Below are positions 23,945 through 34,890 of a stretch of 64,000 bases of DNA, one piece after another; the stretch's first letter is position 1, and each line of letters starts with the position of its first letter. The notes beneath the pieces were generated by a model. That model worked only from the letters and a program-made list of their open reading frames with translations, searched no databases and was not told the DNA's origin. Source of the stretch: Agapanthus africanus (lineage: Eukaryota > Streptophyta > Magnoliopsida > Asparagales > Amaryllidaceae); NCBI GenBank assembly GCA_030015575.1, contig JASDDO010000016.1, forward strand, positions 112,053,241 through 112,117,240. Reading direction: 5' to 3'. Position numbers and translations under genes: made by a program.

Positions 23945-24551
23945 ATGACAGGTAAGAAGTTGACGACGTACCGGAGGCGTGTGAACGAAGCCGCCATGCT
24001 TGGAGCGATAAGAGGAATGCTGGAAATCAAAGATACAGACCGGGCTGATCCAGCAGCAAGCGGACTCGTTTCGGGATGGTTTGCAGATCGTTCAGCAGTC
24101 TGTGAATAATATTGGAACTGGACCAGTTGACCAAGTAGGGACTGTAGCAGATTTCAGACTTTTGGGTCCGTCTACTTTCACTGGTCTGGAGGAGCCGTTG
24201 CCAGCCGAGCAGTAGCTAGTGACACGGAGAATTTGCTGATTGCGGCACAGATTCCAGAGGACAAAGGAGTTGATGTGGTGCGCATTCAGCTAGTGGATGA
24301 CGCCCGAGAGTGATGGCTTGTGGAGGAGACCCGCTAGCCCAAGCCAATCAGTTGGGCGGATTTCTCTGAAAGTTTCCTGGAGAAATTCTTCCCGCGGACT
24401 GCACGGGAGGAAATGGAAGAGAAATTCATCGGACTAAGGCAGAATGGGGCAACCGTGGACGTGCATGTAGCAGAATGGGCGAGACTCAGTAGTCTCGCTG
24501 GACCTTTCGCGGCCAACAATGTAGACAGCAGTTGCGGTAAGGAAGCAGTTC
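23945..24551 (+). pseudogene. GYP1 gag fragment, copy 2, fused to COP3 leader
   Basis: Same gag fragment as 17154-17760, with the same TGA and TAG stops plus an extra base near 24050 that adds a frameshift. It ends at GCAGTTCT, the same base where copy 1 leaves gag, then continues directly as COP3 leader (AGGGTCCACAGGG). The COP6 leader at 52242-52255 reads GGGTTCTAGGGTCC, so the two parents share GTTCT at the junction. Confidence 0.88.
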
Positions 24552-24950
24552 TAGGGTCCACAGGGAGGCCATCTCGAGGAGTTGAGACCGGGTCTCCTAA
24601 CCCTAGAATTGGCAGTGTTACTTGCCGCTCTCGTAAGGGTCTAGGGATGTGGGTTTGGCTATTCATCGCGACCGTGGAATCCATGTATTATATAGGCTCG
24701 TATTAAAACACGGACATCCTAGTATATCCAATATTTCATATATGTTCTTCAGCTGCAATGTTCTGTGATGAGATCATATTACTGCCTGAGACGAATGCTT
24801 ATACTATATATATATATGCTGATATATAAATATTACTGCTTTCGTTTCTACTGTGATGTTTAGGAAGCATAAGCTGATGGGATATATTAATGAGATTAAT
24901 AAAAAGAAAAGAAACCTAAAAGATATTGTAGAATCAAAACTTTATAAAAA

Positions 24951-25211
24951 GGTAGCTACAGTCTTGCTTTGCACAGCGGTATATATGATATACCCTGCAC
25001 CTTATTCGATGAGGAAAAAACCGAGATCTCTTCACCGGGAGTGACCTCTTTAGCAAAACTGGCAGATACTACAAACTCACGGTTTAGTTTTTGACAGCTT
25101 AAATAGTTCTTGCTTTGTACCGCAGTATATATGATATACCCTGCACCTTATTCGATGGGGGAGAGAGCCGAGATCCCTTCACCGGGAGTTACCTCTTTAG
25201 CGAAACTGGAA
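24951..25211 (+). repeat. Duplicated structured leader module (COP3)
   Basis: Units at about 24951-25066 and 25103-25211. Both stems are GGTATAT-ATG-ATATACC or its near copy, followed by CTGCACCTTATTCGATG and the CACCGGGAGT(G/T)ACC block. Confidence 0.65.
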
Positions 25212-25349
25212 AAGCCTAAAAGACACTCCTTTTCAAAAGCACTCGATTCTACGATGATATGAAGTTCATTATGCTCATGGTTTTCTGAAAAACCTGCGTA
25301 GCCCTCCGACATTTCAGATAGATATTACTTAGTATTCATGCTATGTTTG

Positions 25350-25540
25350 TTGACTTAGTCAAGGCGTAGTGTATGGTAGCTAAATAGTGTTTATCTGCTA
25401 AAGCATGAGATGTGATTGGATTAGGGTAGTCGTACGGCTTTTTTGACTTAGTCAAGGGTCATACGGGTGGGTTTAATTCAATCGGGAAATGTACGGGTTG
25501 AACTTGACTTGCGATTTATGATTTGTTGACTTAGTCAAGG
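25350..25540 (+). repeat. Three TTGACTTAGTCAAGG copies (COP3 leader)
   Basis: Identical 15-mers at 25350-25364, 25443-25457 and 25526-25540. The core TTGACTTAGTCAA is a palindrome apart from its centre and holds two inverted W-box cores (TTGAC). Confidence 0.75.
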
Positions 25541-25758
25541 TCATAGATCGCTAGGGGCAAAAGAATTATCGGGAATTTCAAGTGTTGAAGTTTGAAATGA
25601 GATTGCATACCTCCTATGAGATAGTTGGATCCTGATACCCACTACGAGTAAGAGTTACTCCTGAGAAAATTTTACACAGGACAATTAGCCGATCAAGTAG
25701 GTTTCTAGAAAAGTGTCAACGGGGTTATGCCTCTAGGAAAACGAGCTTTATTTTAATT

Positions 25759-25785
25759 AGGTCCGTACGAAAGCACGGGGAACCT
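25759..25785 (+). other. GAAA-tetraloop hairpin (COP3)
   Basis: AGGT, CCGTAC, GAAA, GCACGG, a GGA bulge, ACCT. There is one A-C mismatch in the stem. Confidence 0.55.
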
Positions 25786-25960
25786 CCCTCAATTACCAAC
25801 ACTGATCTGGCTGAAAGATTGACGAAATTGTAGGGTGTAATTAATCCCGGCTAATCTTACCTTTTAGGGTTTGAAGGAAGATTTGATAAAAACAGTGGAA
25901 GATATCCTGATTAGATAAGATAATAACCAATCTAATCTTGCAAGAGCATAGGCTAAAGTG

Positions 25961-25981
25961 TTTCCTTCTCTCTCTCTCCAG
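25961..25981 (+). promoter_or_regulatory. Putative splice acceptor before pol (COP3)
   Basis: Pyrimidine tract of CT repeats ending in CCAG, ten bases before the first ATG of pol (25991). See the matching sites in COP1, COP5 and COP6. Confidence 0.45.
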
Positions 25982-25990
25982 GTAGCGACC

Positions 25991-28900
25991 ATGTCAGGAC
26001 TTAATCAAGATATTAAAATGGATGTATTGACTGAACCTGCTTATTATACCGAGCAGGGGATCATTGGTCCCGTTCTTTCTTATAAGAGTTATAAGACTGA
26101 GCGGGAAATAGGAGAAAATATGGATTCTCACGCCGCCCAAACGAAGAACAGGCATGTTGATGCATCTTCTTCGGGTGCGTTAGTTATTGAGAAGTGTTTC
26201 TCAGTTCACCCTACGTCCTGGGTATTAGATACCGGATCGGGATCCCACATATATAAATTGTTACGTGGGCTACGAAAAGGTAGAGAACTGGGAAAAGGTG
26301 ATCATTCCGTACAAGTAGGGAATGGTGCAAGTATTGCAGCCAAAGCAGTTGGCGAATATCACCTTGTATTACCAAGTAGTAATACAATGATTCTGAACAA
26401 GTGCTATTATATACCGAACATGATGTGCAACATTATATCAGTTTCTTTATTAAGTAAAGAAAGATATAATTTTGTAATACAGGATAATGTTATGAACATA
26501 ATCCTGAATCAAAAGTTGATTGGATCAGGCTCGTTATATAATGGCATATTCATTCTCAATCAAAATACAGTCCTTAATATACAAAACACACATAAGAGGA
26601 AGTGTTCATAAATGAACGAATCCTTCTTGAGGTATTGTAGACTTGGTCATATCAATGCAACACGGCTAGCTAAGGATGAATATTTGAATCCGTTCGAATT
26701 ATCATCTTATGATACTTGTCATTCATGTCTCAAAGGTAAAATGACCAAAACTCCGTTTAGTGGACACGGAGAAAGAGTTAAGGAACTCTTAGGGCTGGTA
26801 CATAGTGATGCATGCGGTCCTATGTCTACACATGCCAGGAACGGTTCTTCCTAGTTTATTACATTCACTGACGATCTCTCTAGATACGGACATATGTTCC
26901 TGATGAAACACAAGTCTGAAGCTTTTGAGAAATTTAGAGAATATAAGAACGAAATAGAGAACCAAACGGGCAAAAGTATTAAAATCCTTCGATCTGATCG
27001 AGGAGGAGAATACTTGAGCAATGATTTTCTGGATTATCTAAAAGAGAATGGGATTCTCTCTCAGCTTACTCCTCCTTATACACCACAGCACAACGGTGTA
27101 TCAGAGCGGAGGAATCACACCCTATTAGATATGGTACGCTCTATGATGAGTGATGCTGAGTTACCTATTTCCTTTTGGGGGTATGCGCTTGAGACAGCCT
27201 TATACCTATTGAATCTAGTTCCATCTAAATCTGTACCTACCACACCATATGAGATATGGAGTGGGAAGAGACCATATTTTAAACGAGTTAAGATATGGGG
27301 TTGTCCGGCCTATGTCAAAAGGCAAAATCCGGACAAACTTGAGGCACGATCAGTTCTTTGCAAGTTTGTGGGATATCCAAAGAATTCTCAATGATATTTT
27401 TTCTACCACGCTGAGGAACAAAAAGTGTTTTTTGCTCAACATGCCACCTTTTTGGAAAAGGAATTTCTTACAAAAGAAATTAGTGGTAAAGAGGTAGAGC
27501 TGGAAGAGGTCCCAGCACCGCAAACTACAACTGATGATTTATTGGAACCAGATGATTCAGTAATACCCGACGAACCCCAGCCTCTCCGCTGATCTAGCAG
27601 GGTTTCTCATCTACCTGAGAGATACTACGGTTTTCTCATTGATGGTGGGAGCGAGAATTGCATCATGGAAGATGATGACCCGACTAGTTTCGAGGAGGCC
27701 ATCATGAGTGGTGACTCTGTGAAATGGATGGATGCAATGCGATCTGAGATGGAATCCATGTACACCAACAAAGTATAGACTTTGGAAGTAACTCCTGAAG
27801 GGGTAAAACCCATTGGGAGCAAGTGGATCTTTAAGAAGAAAATTGGTGTAGATGGAAAAGTTGAGACTTTCAAAGCTAGACTTATTGCAAAGGGTTTTCG
27901 TCAACGACCAGGTGTGGATTATGACGAAACCTTTTCTCCAGTGGCTATGCTTAAGTCCATCAGGATCTTACTTGCCATTGCTGCATACCATGACTACGAA
28001 ATCTGGAAGATGGATGTTAAGACCGCCTTTCTAAATGGTGATTTAGAAGAGTGCGTGTACATGACTCAGCTAAAGGGCTTCGTAGATAGTGGGGGCAGCG
28101 GAAAGGTGTGCAAACTGCTTAAATCCATCTATGGGTTAAAGCAAGCATCGCGGAGTTGGAACATCTGCTTTGATGTTGTGGTCAAAAAGTTTGACTTCAT
28201 CAAAAACGTAGATGAACCTTGTATTTATAAGAAGGTTGCAGAGAGTAAGGTTGTCTTCCTCGTATTGTACCTCGATGACATACTCTTGATAGAAAATGAT
28301 GTTCCTATACTTCAATCAGTCAAGCTCTTCTTATCACAAAGATTCTCAATGAAAGATCTAGGTGATGCCTCCTGCATATTGGGAATTATGATCTACAGAG
28401 ATATATCTAAACGGATACTGGGATTTTCCCAATCCAGGTACATTGACACCATACTAAAGAGGTTTAGTATGTAAGAATCCAAGCATGTGAACCTACCCAC
28501 GATCTTTGGACTCACTCTCTCCAAAGAGATGTCTCCCAAGATTGATTTAGAGAGAGCTCGCATGCAAGGGATACCCTATGCTTCGGCAGTAGGCTCTATC
28601 ATGTATGCGATGCTATGTACCAGACCTGATGTAGCACACTCACTAAGTGTGGTGAGCAGGTATCAAGAAGATCCTGGAGAGAGTCACTGGACAGCTGTGA
28701 AGAACATTCTCAAGTACTTACGAAGGACTATGGAGATGTTCTTAGTGTATGGTAACGGAGAACTCCAGGTGGAGTCCTTTACCGATTCTAGCTTCCAAAG
28801 TGATAAGGACGACTCTAAGTCGCACTCGGGATTTGTTTTTACCCTCAATGGAGGGGCGGTATGTTGGAAGAGTTCCAAACATGATACCGTTGCAGACTCG

Positions 28901-29254
28901 ACAATGAAGGCTGAATACATCGCTGCCAACGATGCTGCCAAAGAGGCTGTCTGGATAAACAAGTTCATTAGTGAACTTGGTGTGGTTCCATCCGTTGAAC
29001 ATCCAATACTTCTATATTGCGATAACAATGGAGCTGTGGCTTTGGCCAAGGAACCCAGGTCCCATCAGAAGTCCAGACATATTCTGAGGCGGTATCACCT
29101 GATCAGGGAGATAGTTGATCGCCGGGAGATCGAGATCAGGAGAGTTGATACGAAGGACAACACCGCGGATCCACTCACGAAGGCCATTCCCCAGATACAG
29201 TTTGAGAGATTATTCGTGATGCTAGGTATGAGATATTACAACAGCTGGCCTTAG
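25991..29254 (+). pseudogene. COP3 pol (protease, integrase, RT, RNase H) with six in-frame stops
   Basis: One reading frame over 3.26 kb from ATG 25991 to the natural TAG at 29252, without frameshift. Stops: TAA 26609, TAG 26852, TGA 27392, TGA 27590, TAG 27776, TAA 28472. Domains in order: protease with WVLDTGSGSHIY (about 26219); integrase with GHINATRL and CHSCLKGKM, then the triad in VHSDACGP, LRSDRGGEYL and SERRNHT; RT with KTAFLNGDLEE, SIYGLKQASRSWN and the active site YLDDILL (about 28266); RNase H with TDSSFQSD, AEYIAAND, YCDNNGAVALAKE and DPLTKA. The first His of the integrase finger is Tyr (RYCRLGH). Most stops fit C-to-T or G-to-A change. Nearest match in memory is the Angela/Tork-type copia group. 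Confidence 0.93.
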
Positions 29255-29255
29255 T

Positions 29256-29268
29256 GCAAGTGGGAGAT
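29256..29268 (+). other. COP3 polypurine tract
   Basis: GCAAGTGGGAGAT directly before the LTR start TGTTAG, 2 bases after the pol stop. Confidence 0.85.
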
Positions 29269-31448
29269 TGTTAGTTATGTATATACCCTAGAGGCCATTG
29301 TTGTACATATGATGTATATTATAATGGATGCTTGGATATATATAGAGAGGACTTTCTTTTTTGTCATGATAGTATGCTATTTGGTTTCTCTTTGTCTTAA
29401 CATGTTGACTTATATTAGTTTATTGTCTTACTCTCACATGTTGATAAAGCCCTTAGGATCTGTACTCGACTACTGAGACTATGATGAGATCATACTAGTG
29501 GAGCAACGATAGTCGATGAGTACATCCTATAACTGTTCCTAGTCGAGGGTATATCGAGACAGGGCATCGATACACCAGAGTAGACTAGCGTATACGCATC
29601 TTGACCCATATGATGGGCGATGGATGATCCCATATCCATCGGTGTTTGACATCAAGGATGGTGTACGGGTGCTCAGTGGAGACTGGGTACACTGGACGGA
29701 CTCGCCGAGAACTACCAGATGGTATTATACCTCACGTCAGATGGCAGTTCTCTGGTGACACTGGTACAGGGTAGTCTGTAGACCCGAGATCGTCATAGAG
29801 TCTTGTGTGATTCCCACTGTGCTTTGATTTCCACCTTACCACGTCCAAGTGGGCATGCAAAACGGTGGCTTTTGGGTACAGTCCCGAATCACTTGGAGGC
29901 AATGAGCGATAAGAGGGGATTCGTCTTTCCCGGTATAGGGAGTTGATGTTGTGCTGTGTTCGATTGGCTATAACTAGAAGTCCCTGGCCAGGGCGGATAT
30001 AGAGTACTACTGGTAATTATTATCAGTAGGTTCTCGACCTGTTTTGAGCCTCACATCGACACGAATTATCGGTTACTGGGGTCAGACGTATACCACCCCT
30101 AGACTAGATATGCAACATATCAGACGAAGAGACCGGACTATACGAGAGTGTTACTGATGGGATTCACAGGAGAATGTACAGGCTTTCTTGTTGATTTTCT
30201 GATCGCTCAATACCTGGGTGGTTGTTATGTTTAGCTGACCGCTTGCAGCTTGCAGGTGTTTGATATGATCATCACCTGCTACCGGCATATTGATGATTCT
30301 TTAGAGTCCTACACAGAGGTTTCTTGACTCAGGCAAAACGGAGTAGGGGCACATATGTGATATGTGCAGGACCGAGGATAATGCGATATGAGATACCGTA
30401 TTCTATTCTCGCGATATTTTGATATTAGCCGGGTCATCGGATCAAGTGTTGATTCGATGAATCGGTACATGATAATATTAGTCGGTTATATGCGATATAG
30501 CCGAATTGTCGGATCAAGTGTTGATTCGATAATATAATGTATAATTATATATGTGATATATTACATTACATTATCTAATATTGGCTTGCTTTATTATTTC
30601 ATTTTCTCACCGGGTAATACATTGATATATATGCGATATATGTTAATTGTATTATTTTATTTTGTTACAAAATATATTATATATGTGATATATAATATTG
30701 TAACATATTATAATTACTAATGCAACATGATTAGTGGAGATTAAACATGGTTAGGGTTTGATTTGGGTTAGTTCTTTCATGAACCTTCTAGAAGGTTTTC
30801 TTTTGTTTCTTCCAAAGATATTTTTGTGAGATATTTGTAAACCCAAACCACACCCTTAACCCTAGTTAACTCTCTACAATGGTTTGCCATATAATCTTTG
30901 ACCATAGTTGCATTTTTTATCATATAATCTTTTTCATTATTCATCACAAAAGGAATTATTCATTCATCTTCTTCTTCTTCCTCTTTGCAAAGCTTTCTAG
31001 CTTTGATATTTGTGATGAATTAGGGTGAGAATTTGATAATAAAAGAGAGCATAAATCCTACTTAATCATCCTCATCTAATCTAGCCAATTAGATTAGGGT
31101 GTTCACCTCATTAGTGAGAAAGAGCTTGAGTTAAAGGAACTTCGAGGTAGTTCATCGGAGAAAAGGAAGACTACAAGCTAGCATGGATCGTTCGTGTTGT
31201 GAACCCTCTCTTGAGTCCGGGAGATCATGGATCGCGGCGAAGGGACTTCTACTCGGAGCTTATGAAGCGAAGGAGCGGGCTACAAAGGTTGTAATCCCTC
31301 ACTCTTAGTTGTAAAGATGTTTACTTGCATGTTAAACCCTAATTATCTAGCAAAGATCCTAGCTTTGGGTTGTTCGGCACGTCTAAATTTTTTTCCGGGC
31401 ATGGTTGATGCCTTATAGACCCTTGTATGAGTGCCTAGGAACCCTATA
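29269..31448 (+). repeat. COP3 3' LTR
   Basis: 2180 bp. It starts TGTTAGTTATG; the end reads CCTATA where relatives end CCTACA, so the terminal C has changed. Contains an HSE-like array at 30781-30798 and hairpins of the GGATCAA-GTG-TTGATTC type near 30435 and 30508. Confidence 0.92.
30781..30798 (+). promoter_or_regulatory. Heat-shock-element-like array in COP3 LTR
   Basis: GAAccTTCtaGAAggTTT: three perfect alternating GAA/TTC units in correct 2-base spacing and a fourth one base off. Equivalent arrays lie at the same relative place in COP1, COP6 and COP8. Function inferred from the known heat-shock factor site. Confidence 0.6.
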
Positions 31449-32630
31449 TGTAAAATATTAAATCAAAACTTGATTTAATAATCCGGATTAATACTAAGCC
31501 GGCTAGTATTATCATCCGCCCGATAGAAGTCCGTGTGGCTAGCACACATGTTTAATAGGAATTCTGTGCGTATCAATATGCGGCCACTATATCATTTTTC
31601 CAGAACCGGAAAAACCCTCTGTGTGGGACTCTAAATACTCTTTAATTCGCTAGCAGTGGGTTTAACCACAAGCACGTCAGCGGCACTAGCTGCACGTAAC
31701 GGATACCTAGATATTAAGCGAAAGGAAACCCGATGAGCAAACTCATCTGTATCCCTATCGAGTCTGTCTGTGACAATCTCTGTACAGTCCGGTCTTTTCT
31801 CCTAAGATAATCGCATACCGGGTCTAGGGGGTGGATAACGTCAGACCCCTACTAACCCGATAAGTCGTGTCGGTGAGAAGCTCATTATCCACTGAGAAAC
31901 TACTGATATCACATCAGTAAATCTCATCCACCTTGGCCAAGTTTTTATGGTGATGGATGACCCAATACAACACGAAATCGACTTCTAATACCGGGAGAGA
32001 CGAATCCCCGACGATTGTTCACTGCCTCCATTTGGCTCGGGACTGTACCCAACTAAAACCAATTTGCATAGCTCCTTTAAACAGTGGTAGGGTAGTAATC
32101 TAAGTACAGTGGGAACTCACATGAGACAAATGAAAATCTCAGGTCAAAAGACTAACATGTACCCATCCCACAAGAGAACTTCCATCTAATGATAGGTATA
32201 ATACCATCTAGAAGTTCTCGGTGAGTCCGTCCGGTATATTCACCTCCAGTGAGCACATGTATACTATCTTAGGTGACTCAACACCAATGGCTTGTCAGAC
32301 CGGCCACCATCCCTCGTCGGGGTCTCAAAAAGTATACACTAGTCTACTCCGGAATATCGATGCCCGGTTTCGATACTCTCCCGACAAGGGACATTTAATG
32401 ATGTGCTTATGGATCACCCAACTCCCACGTATATGATCGCTATCATAATGCTAGTAGTCAAGAATAATCCTACGGGTTTTATCAAAATGTATACACATAA
32501 TGATAAAGACAAACTAGATAGTATACTATCATCTCAAGTAAGACTGTTCTACCTGTACAGCTTCTCTTTCAATTATCATAATCGCCTACTTGCAATTACA
32601 ATAATTGCCTTGATGGCACTATATCCAACA
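31449..32630 (-). repeat. COP2 3' LTR, right part
   Basis: Continues the LTR cut at 13377. Contains the hairpin TTAAATCAA/TTGATTTAA (about 31460-31480) and ends TATATCCAACA, the reverse complement of the sense start TGTTGGATATA. A polypurine tract follows. Confidence 0.8.
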
Positions 32631-33331
32631 ATCTTCCACTTGCACTTAAGGCTAATTATTATAGTATCGCATACTTACAGCTTATGTGCTACGGAATACC
32701 CAACTTCTCTACTAGTCAGTTTCCCAAAACTCATTTTGAGAAACTTACATGTTCGAGCAATAATCTCAGTGAGTGGATCCGGTCCAATATTTCTATCTTT
32801 ATCTCTTTATATCTCAACTTCGCGGAGAACGACTATCTCCCGAAATGAGCGATTCTTGTCTTAGAACTTGTCTAGATATCTGATGGGACCTTATTCATAA
32901 TATGAACACCAAATCCAACAAGCTTCTTAGACTGTATCCATTCCTGATGTAATCAGCACCCAGTGCGATGACCACTTCAGTATCCTGCTTGGAAAACTAT
33001 CCAACATACTACACCTCAGAAGAGGGTAAACTTATAACTCTGACAGATACTCTGTCAACCAGGTCACCTTTGAAGCCTAAACCGGTAACCGCCTCCTGCA
33101 GGAGGCTTCCATTACCATACACCAAGAACATCATCTTATGTTCTTAACAGCTTCCCAATGTTTCTCTAGGATTGGATTAATATATACTTATTGGAGCTAG
33201 CGCAATAACAATATCTGGTGTGGTACTTGATATCTCATGATTGACTCAATTGCCTAAGCAAGTGATATGTCAATCATGAAAATTCCTTTCCTCATCAGTC
33301 TAGAATACATTTCTTTAGAGATGGTGATTCC
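32631..33331 (-). pseudogene. COP2 internal fragment (polypurine tract, RNase H region)
   Basis: Aligns by eye with COP5 35964-36650 (shared ACTCTACTAGTCAGT region and CTCAATTGCCTAAGCAAGTG). This is the 3' end of pol, too decayed to read as protein. It stops where the COP4 LTR begins; the rest of COP2 would lie to the right, outside the window. Confidence 0.7.
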
Positions 33332-33753
33332 TGTTAGTCATATGTTTTCCCTAGAGGCCGTTATTGTACATATATGTATATTATAGTGGATGCTTGGACA
33401 TATATATATAGGACTTTCTTGCTCGACAAGATAGTATGTTATCTGGTAGCTCTTTATCTTAACCCAATTTAGGAACGTGACCCATGTACACTTGTATTAT
33501 TATACTGTCTCTCTGATACATGTTGATAAAACCCTTAGGATATGTACTTGATTACCAGGACTATGATGCAGATCATACTAGTGGTGCCAGGATAGTCCAT
33601 AAGTACATCCTTTAATTGTTCCTAGTCGAGGGAGTATCAAGACAGGGCATCGATATTCCAGAGCAGACTAGTGTGTACGTTTCTTGACCCTGTATAGGGC
33701 GATGGTTGATCCCATAGCCATTGGTGTTTGACATCAGAGATTGTACACAGATG
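33332..33753 (+). repeat. COP4 LTR, left part
   Basis: Starts TGTTAGTCATATG, like COP6 and COP3 LTRs, and runs to the COP5 insertion; the sequence resumes at 43896. Only LTR sequence is seen, so it may be a solo LTR or the 5' LTR of an element that ends outside the window. Confidence 0.8.
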
Positions 33754-34392
33754 TGTAAGTGCATGGCGGCGCCTCGGCCTCCATCCCGAGGCCAAATGCG
33801 GAAGCTATGGTTAACTTTAATTTTTCTTGAACCGACACCACCGCGCACTAAAATCCGGATCGAACCATTAACTAGTCCTAGCTAACTATAAGAAAGGGAA
33901 GAGAGATATACCGAGCAATCCGTGTCCTCCGGTCTTCTCGTCGTCGTCCCGATCTCCCGCTGAATGTCCGGTCTCCACCTCCTCGCCGGAAGGGCACCAC
34001 GTCGCCTGCATCTTTTACGGGCTCCCGCCTCTATACCGAGGCAACTCGGGCACGAAGTTGGCGAGTCGACGTGCCCAAGATTTGCTGTAGAATGGTGTAG
34101 AACCATGTCTCATTTGGAGTTATGGAGTTTGCCATTTGGTGGAGGAATGAGATGTAGTTTGGAGATGGAACTTGTGGGGATTTTTGTGAAGCCAAAAGAC
34201 TAAAAATCCCACACATGAAAAATGGGCAGCCCCTCCAATAAATGTGGCCGGCCATGGTCAATGGGGAGAGTGAGAATAAGAGTGTGGTCAATGGATGATA
34301 GAACCCCAACCATAATGCAGGGGAATAAAGATAATCATGAAGGGAAATGATCACAAACAAATCCACACTCCAAAACAACTATCATCAACAAC

Positions 34393-34516
34393 CATGATTG
34401 CTCACAAAGTCAAGCAATCATGAACCATGGAAGGTCAAGGGATGGTCCTCCATCATGATCCAACAATATGCAAAGACCCCCTTCCAAATTGCTTATTTGC
34501 ACAAATGCAAATAAGC
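34393..34516 (-). other. Two strong hairpins in COP5 3' LTR
   Basis: CATGATTGCT (34393-34402) with AGCAATCATG (34413-34422) forms a 10-bp perfect stem. GCTTATTTGC (34491-34500) with GCAAATAAGC (34507-34516) forms another. The loop of the first holds an AAGTCAA (W-box core). Both recur in the 5' LTR (42321-42350 and about 42420-42445). Confidence 0.65.
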
Positions 34517-34741
34517 CCTCCTCCACCAAACTTCGGCCAATGAAGGATACAAAGAAATATGGCCGAAACGGAAAGCAAACTGGCAACTCCAGAAAACTGG
34601 TCCCGTAATAAATTACAGGAAAACCCCGATACTGTGCATACACACCCCCATCTGTATTCCAACCGAATACAAATGCAATGAGACAAAATCTACACTGTAC
34701 TATACTAGGATCCGGCTTAAACCAAAGCCGGCTAGTATTAT

Positions 34742-34890
34742 CCGTCCGATCCTGATCCGTGTAATACCGCACGTATCTGATCGAACACTGCCATATATCC
34801 ATACGGCCTCTAGTACTAACCGTCTGATCCTGATCCGTACAATACCGCACGTATCTGATCGAACCGTGCCATATCTCCATACGGCCTCTA
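34742..34890 (-). repeat. Two-copy 78-bp tandem repeat in COP5 3' LTR
   Basis: Units start CCGTCCGATCC (34742) and CCGTCTGATCC (34820). The same repeat with a 78-base period lies at 42670 and 42748 in the other LTR. Confidence 0.85.

Larger units (their letters stand above)
13758..24551 (+). mobile_element. GYP1, Ty3/gypsy chromovirus with LTR-internal-LTR-internal layout
   Basis: Order: LTR (13758-16778), primer binding site, gag fragment, pol fragment, LTR (20550-23569), a second primer binding site and a second gag fragment ending at 24551. The 4.0-kb blocks 13758-17760 and 20550-24551 are nearly identical, including the same two gag stop codons. The layout suggests unequal recombination between two copies, or a tandem that later lost its second pol and third LTR. 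The C-terminal chromodomain-like end of pol and the TGTAACACCC LTR start place it among chromoviruses (Tekay/Del-like, an inference). Confidence 0.9.
24552..25957 (+). other. COP3 leader, 3' half
   Basis: Corresponds to COP6 52250-53760. No gag is seen. It holds the duplicated structured module, the three TTGAC/GTCAA copies and the GAAA hairpin. The first half of the leader, including the GC-rich hairpin, is missing. Confidence 0.8.
13378..31448 (+). mobile_element. COP3, Ty1/copia retrotransposon interrupted by GYP1
   Basis: A plus-strand copia element inserted in the COP2 LTR. The flank is TGTAT (13373-13377) on the left and TGTAA (31449-31453) on the right, a 4 of 5 match. It consists of a 5' LTR remnant, GYP1, half of the leader, pol, polypurine tract and a complete 3' LTR. 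The rest of the 5' LTR, the primer binding site and the first half of the leader are lost at the GYP1 right junction (24551/24552). Confidence 0.9.

Noticed and set aside
25350-25540. CRISPR-like array from three identical 15-mers
   Set aside because: Only three very short repeats in a plant retrotransposon leader, with long variable spacers and conserved neighbours in other copies.
34410-34880. 156-codon minus ORF in the COP5 LTR, repeated at 42338-42808
   Set aside because: Open in both LTRs because they are copies. It spans hairpins and a 78-bp tandem repeat and has no motif, so I do not call it a gene.
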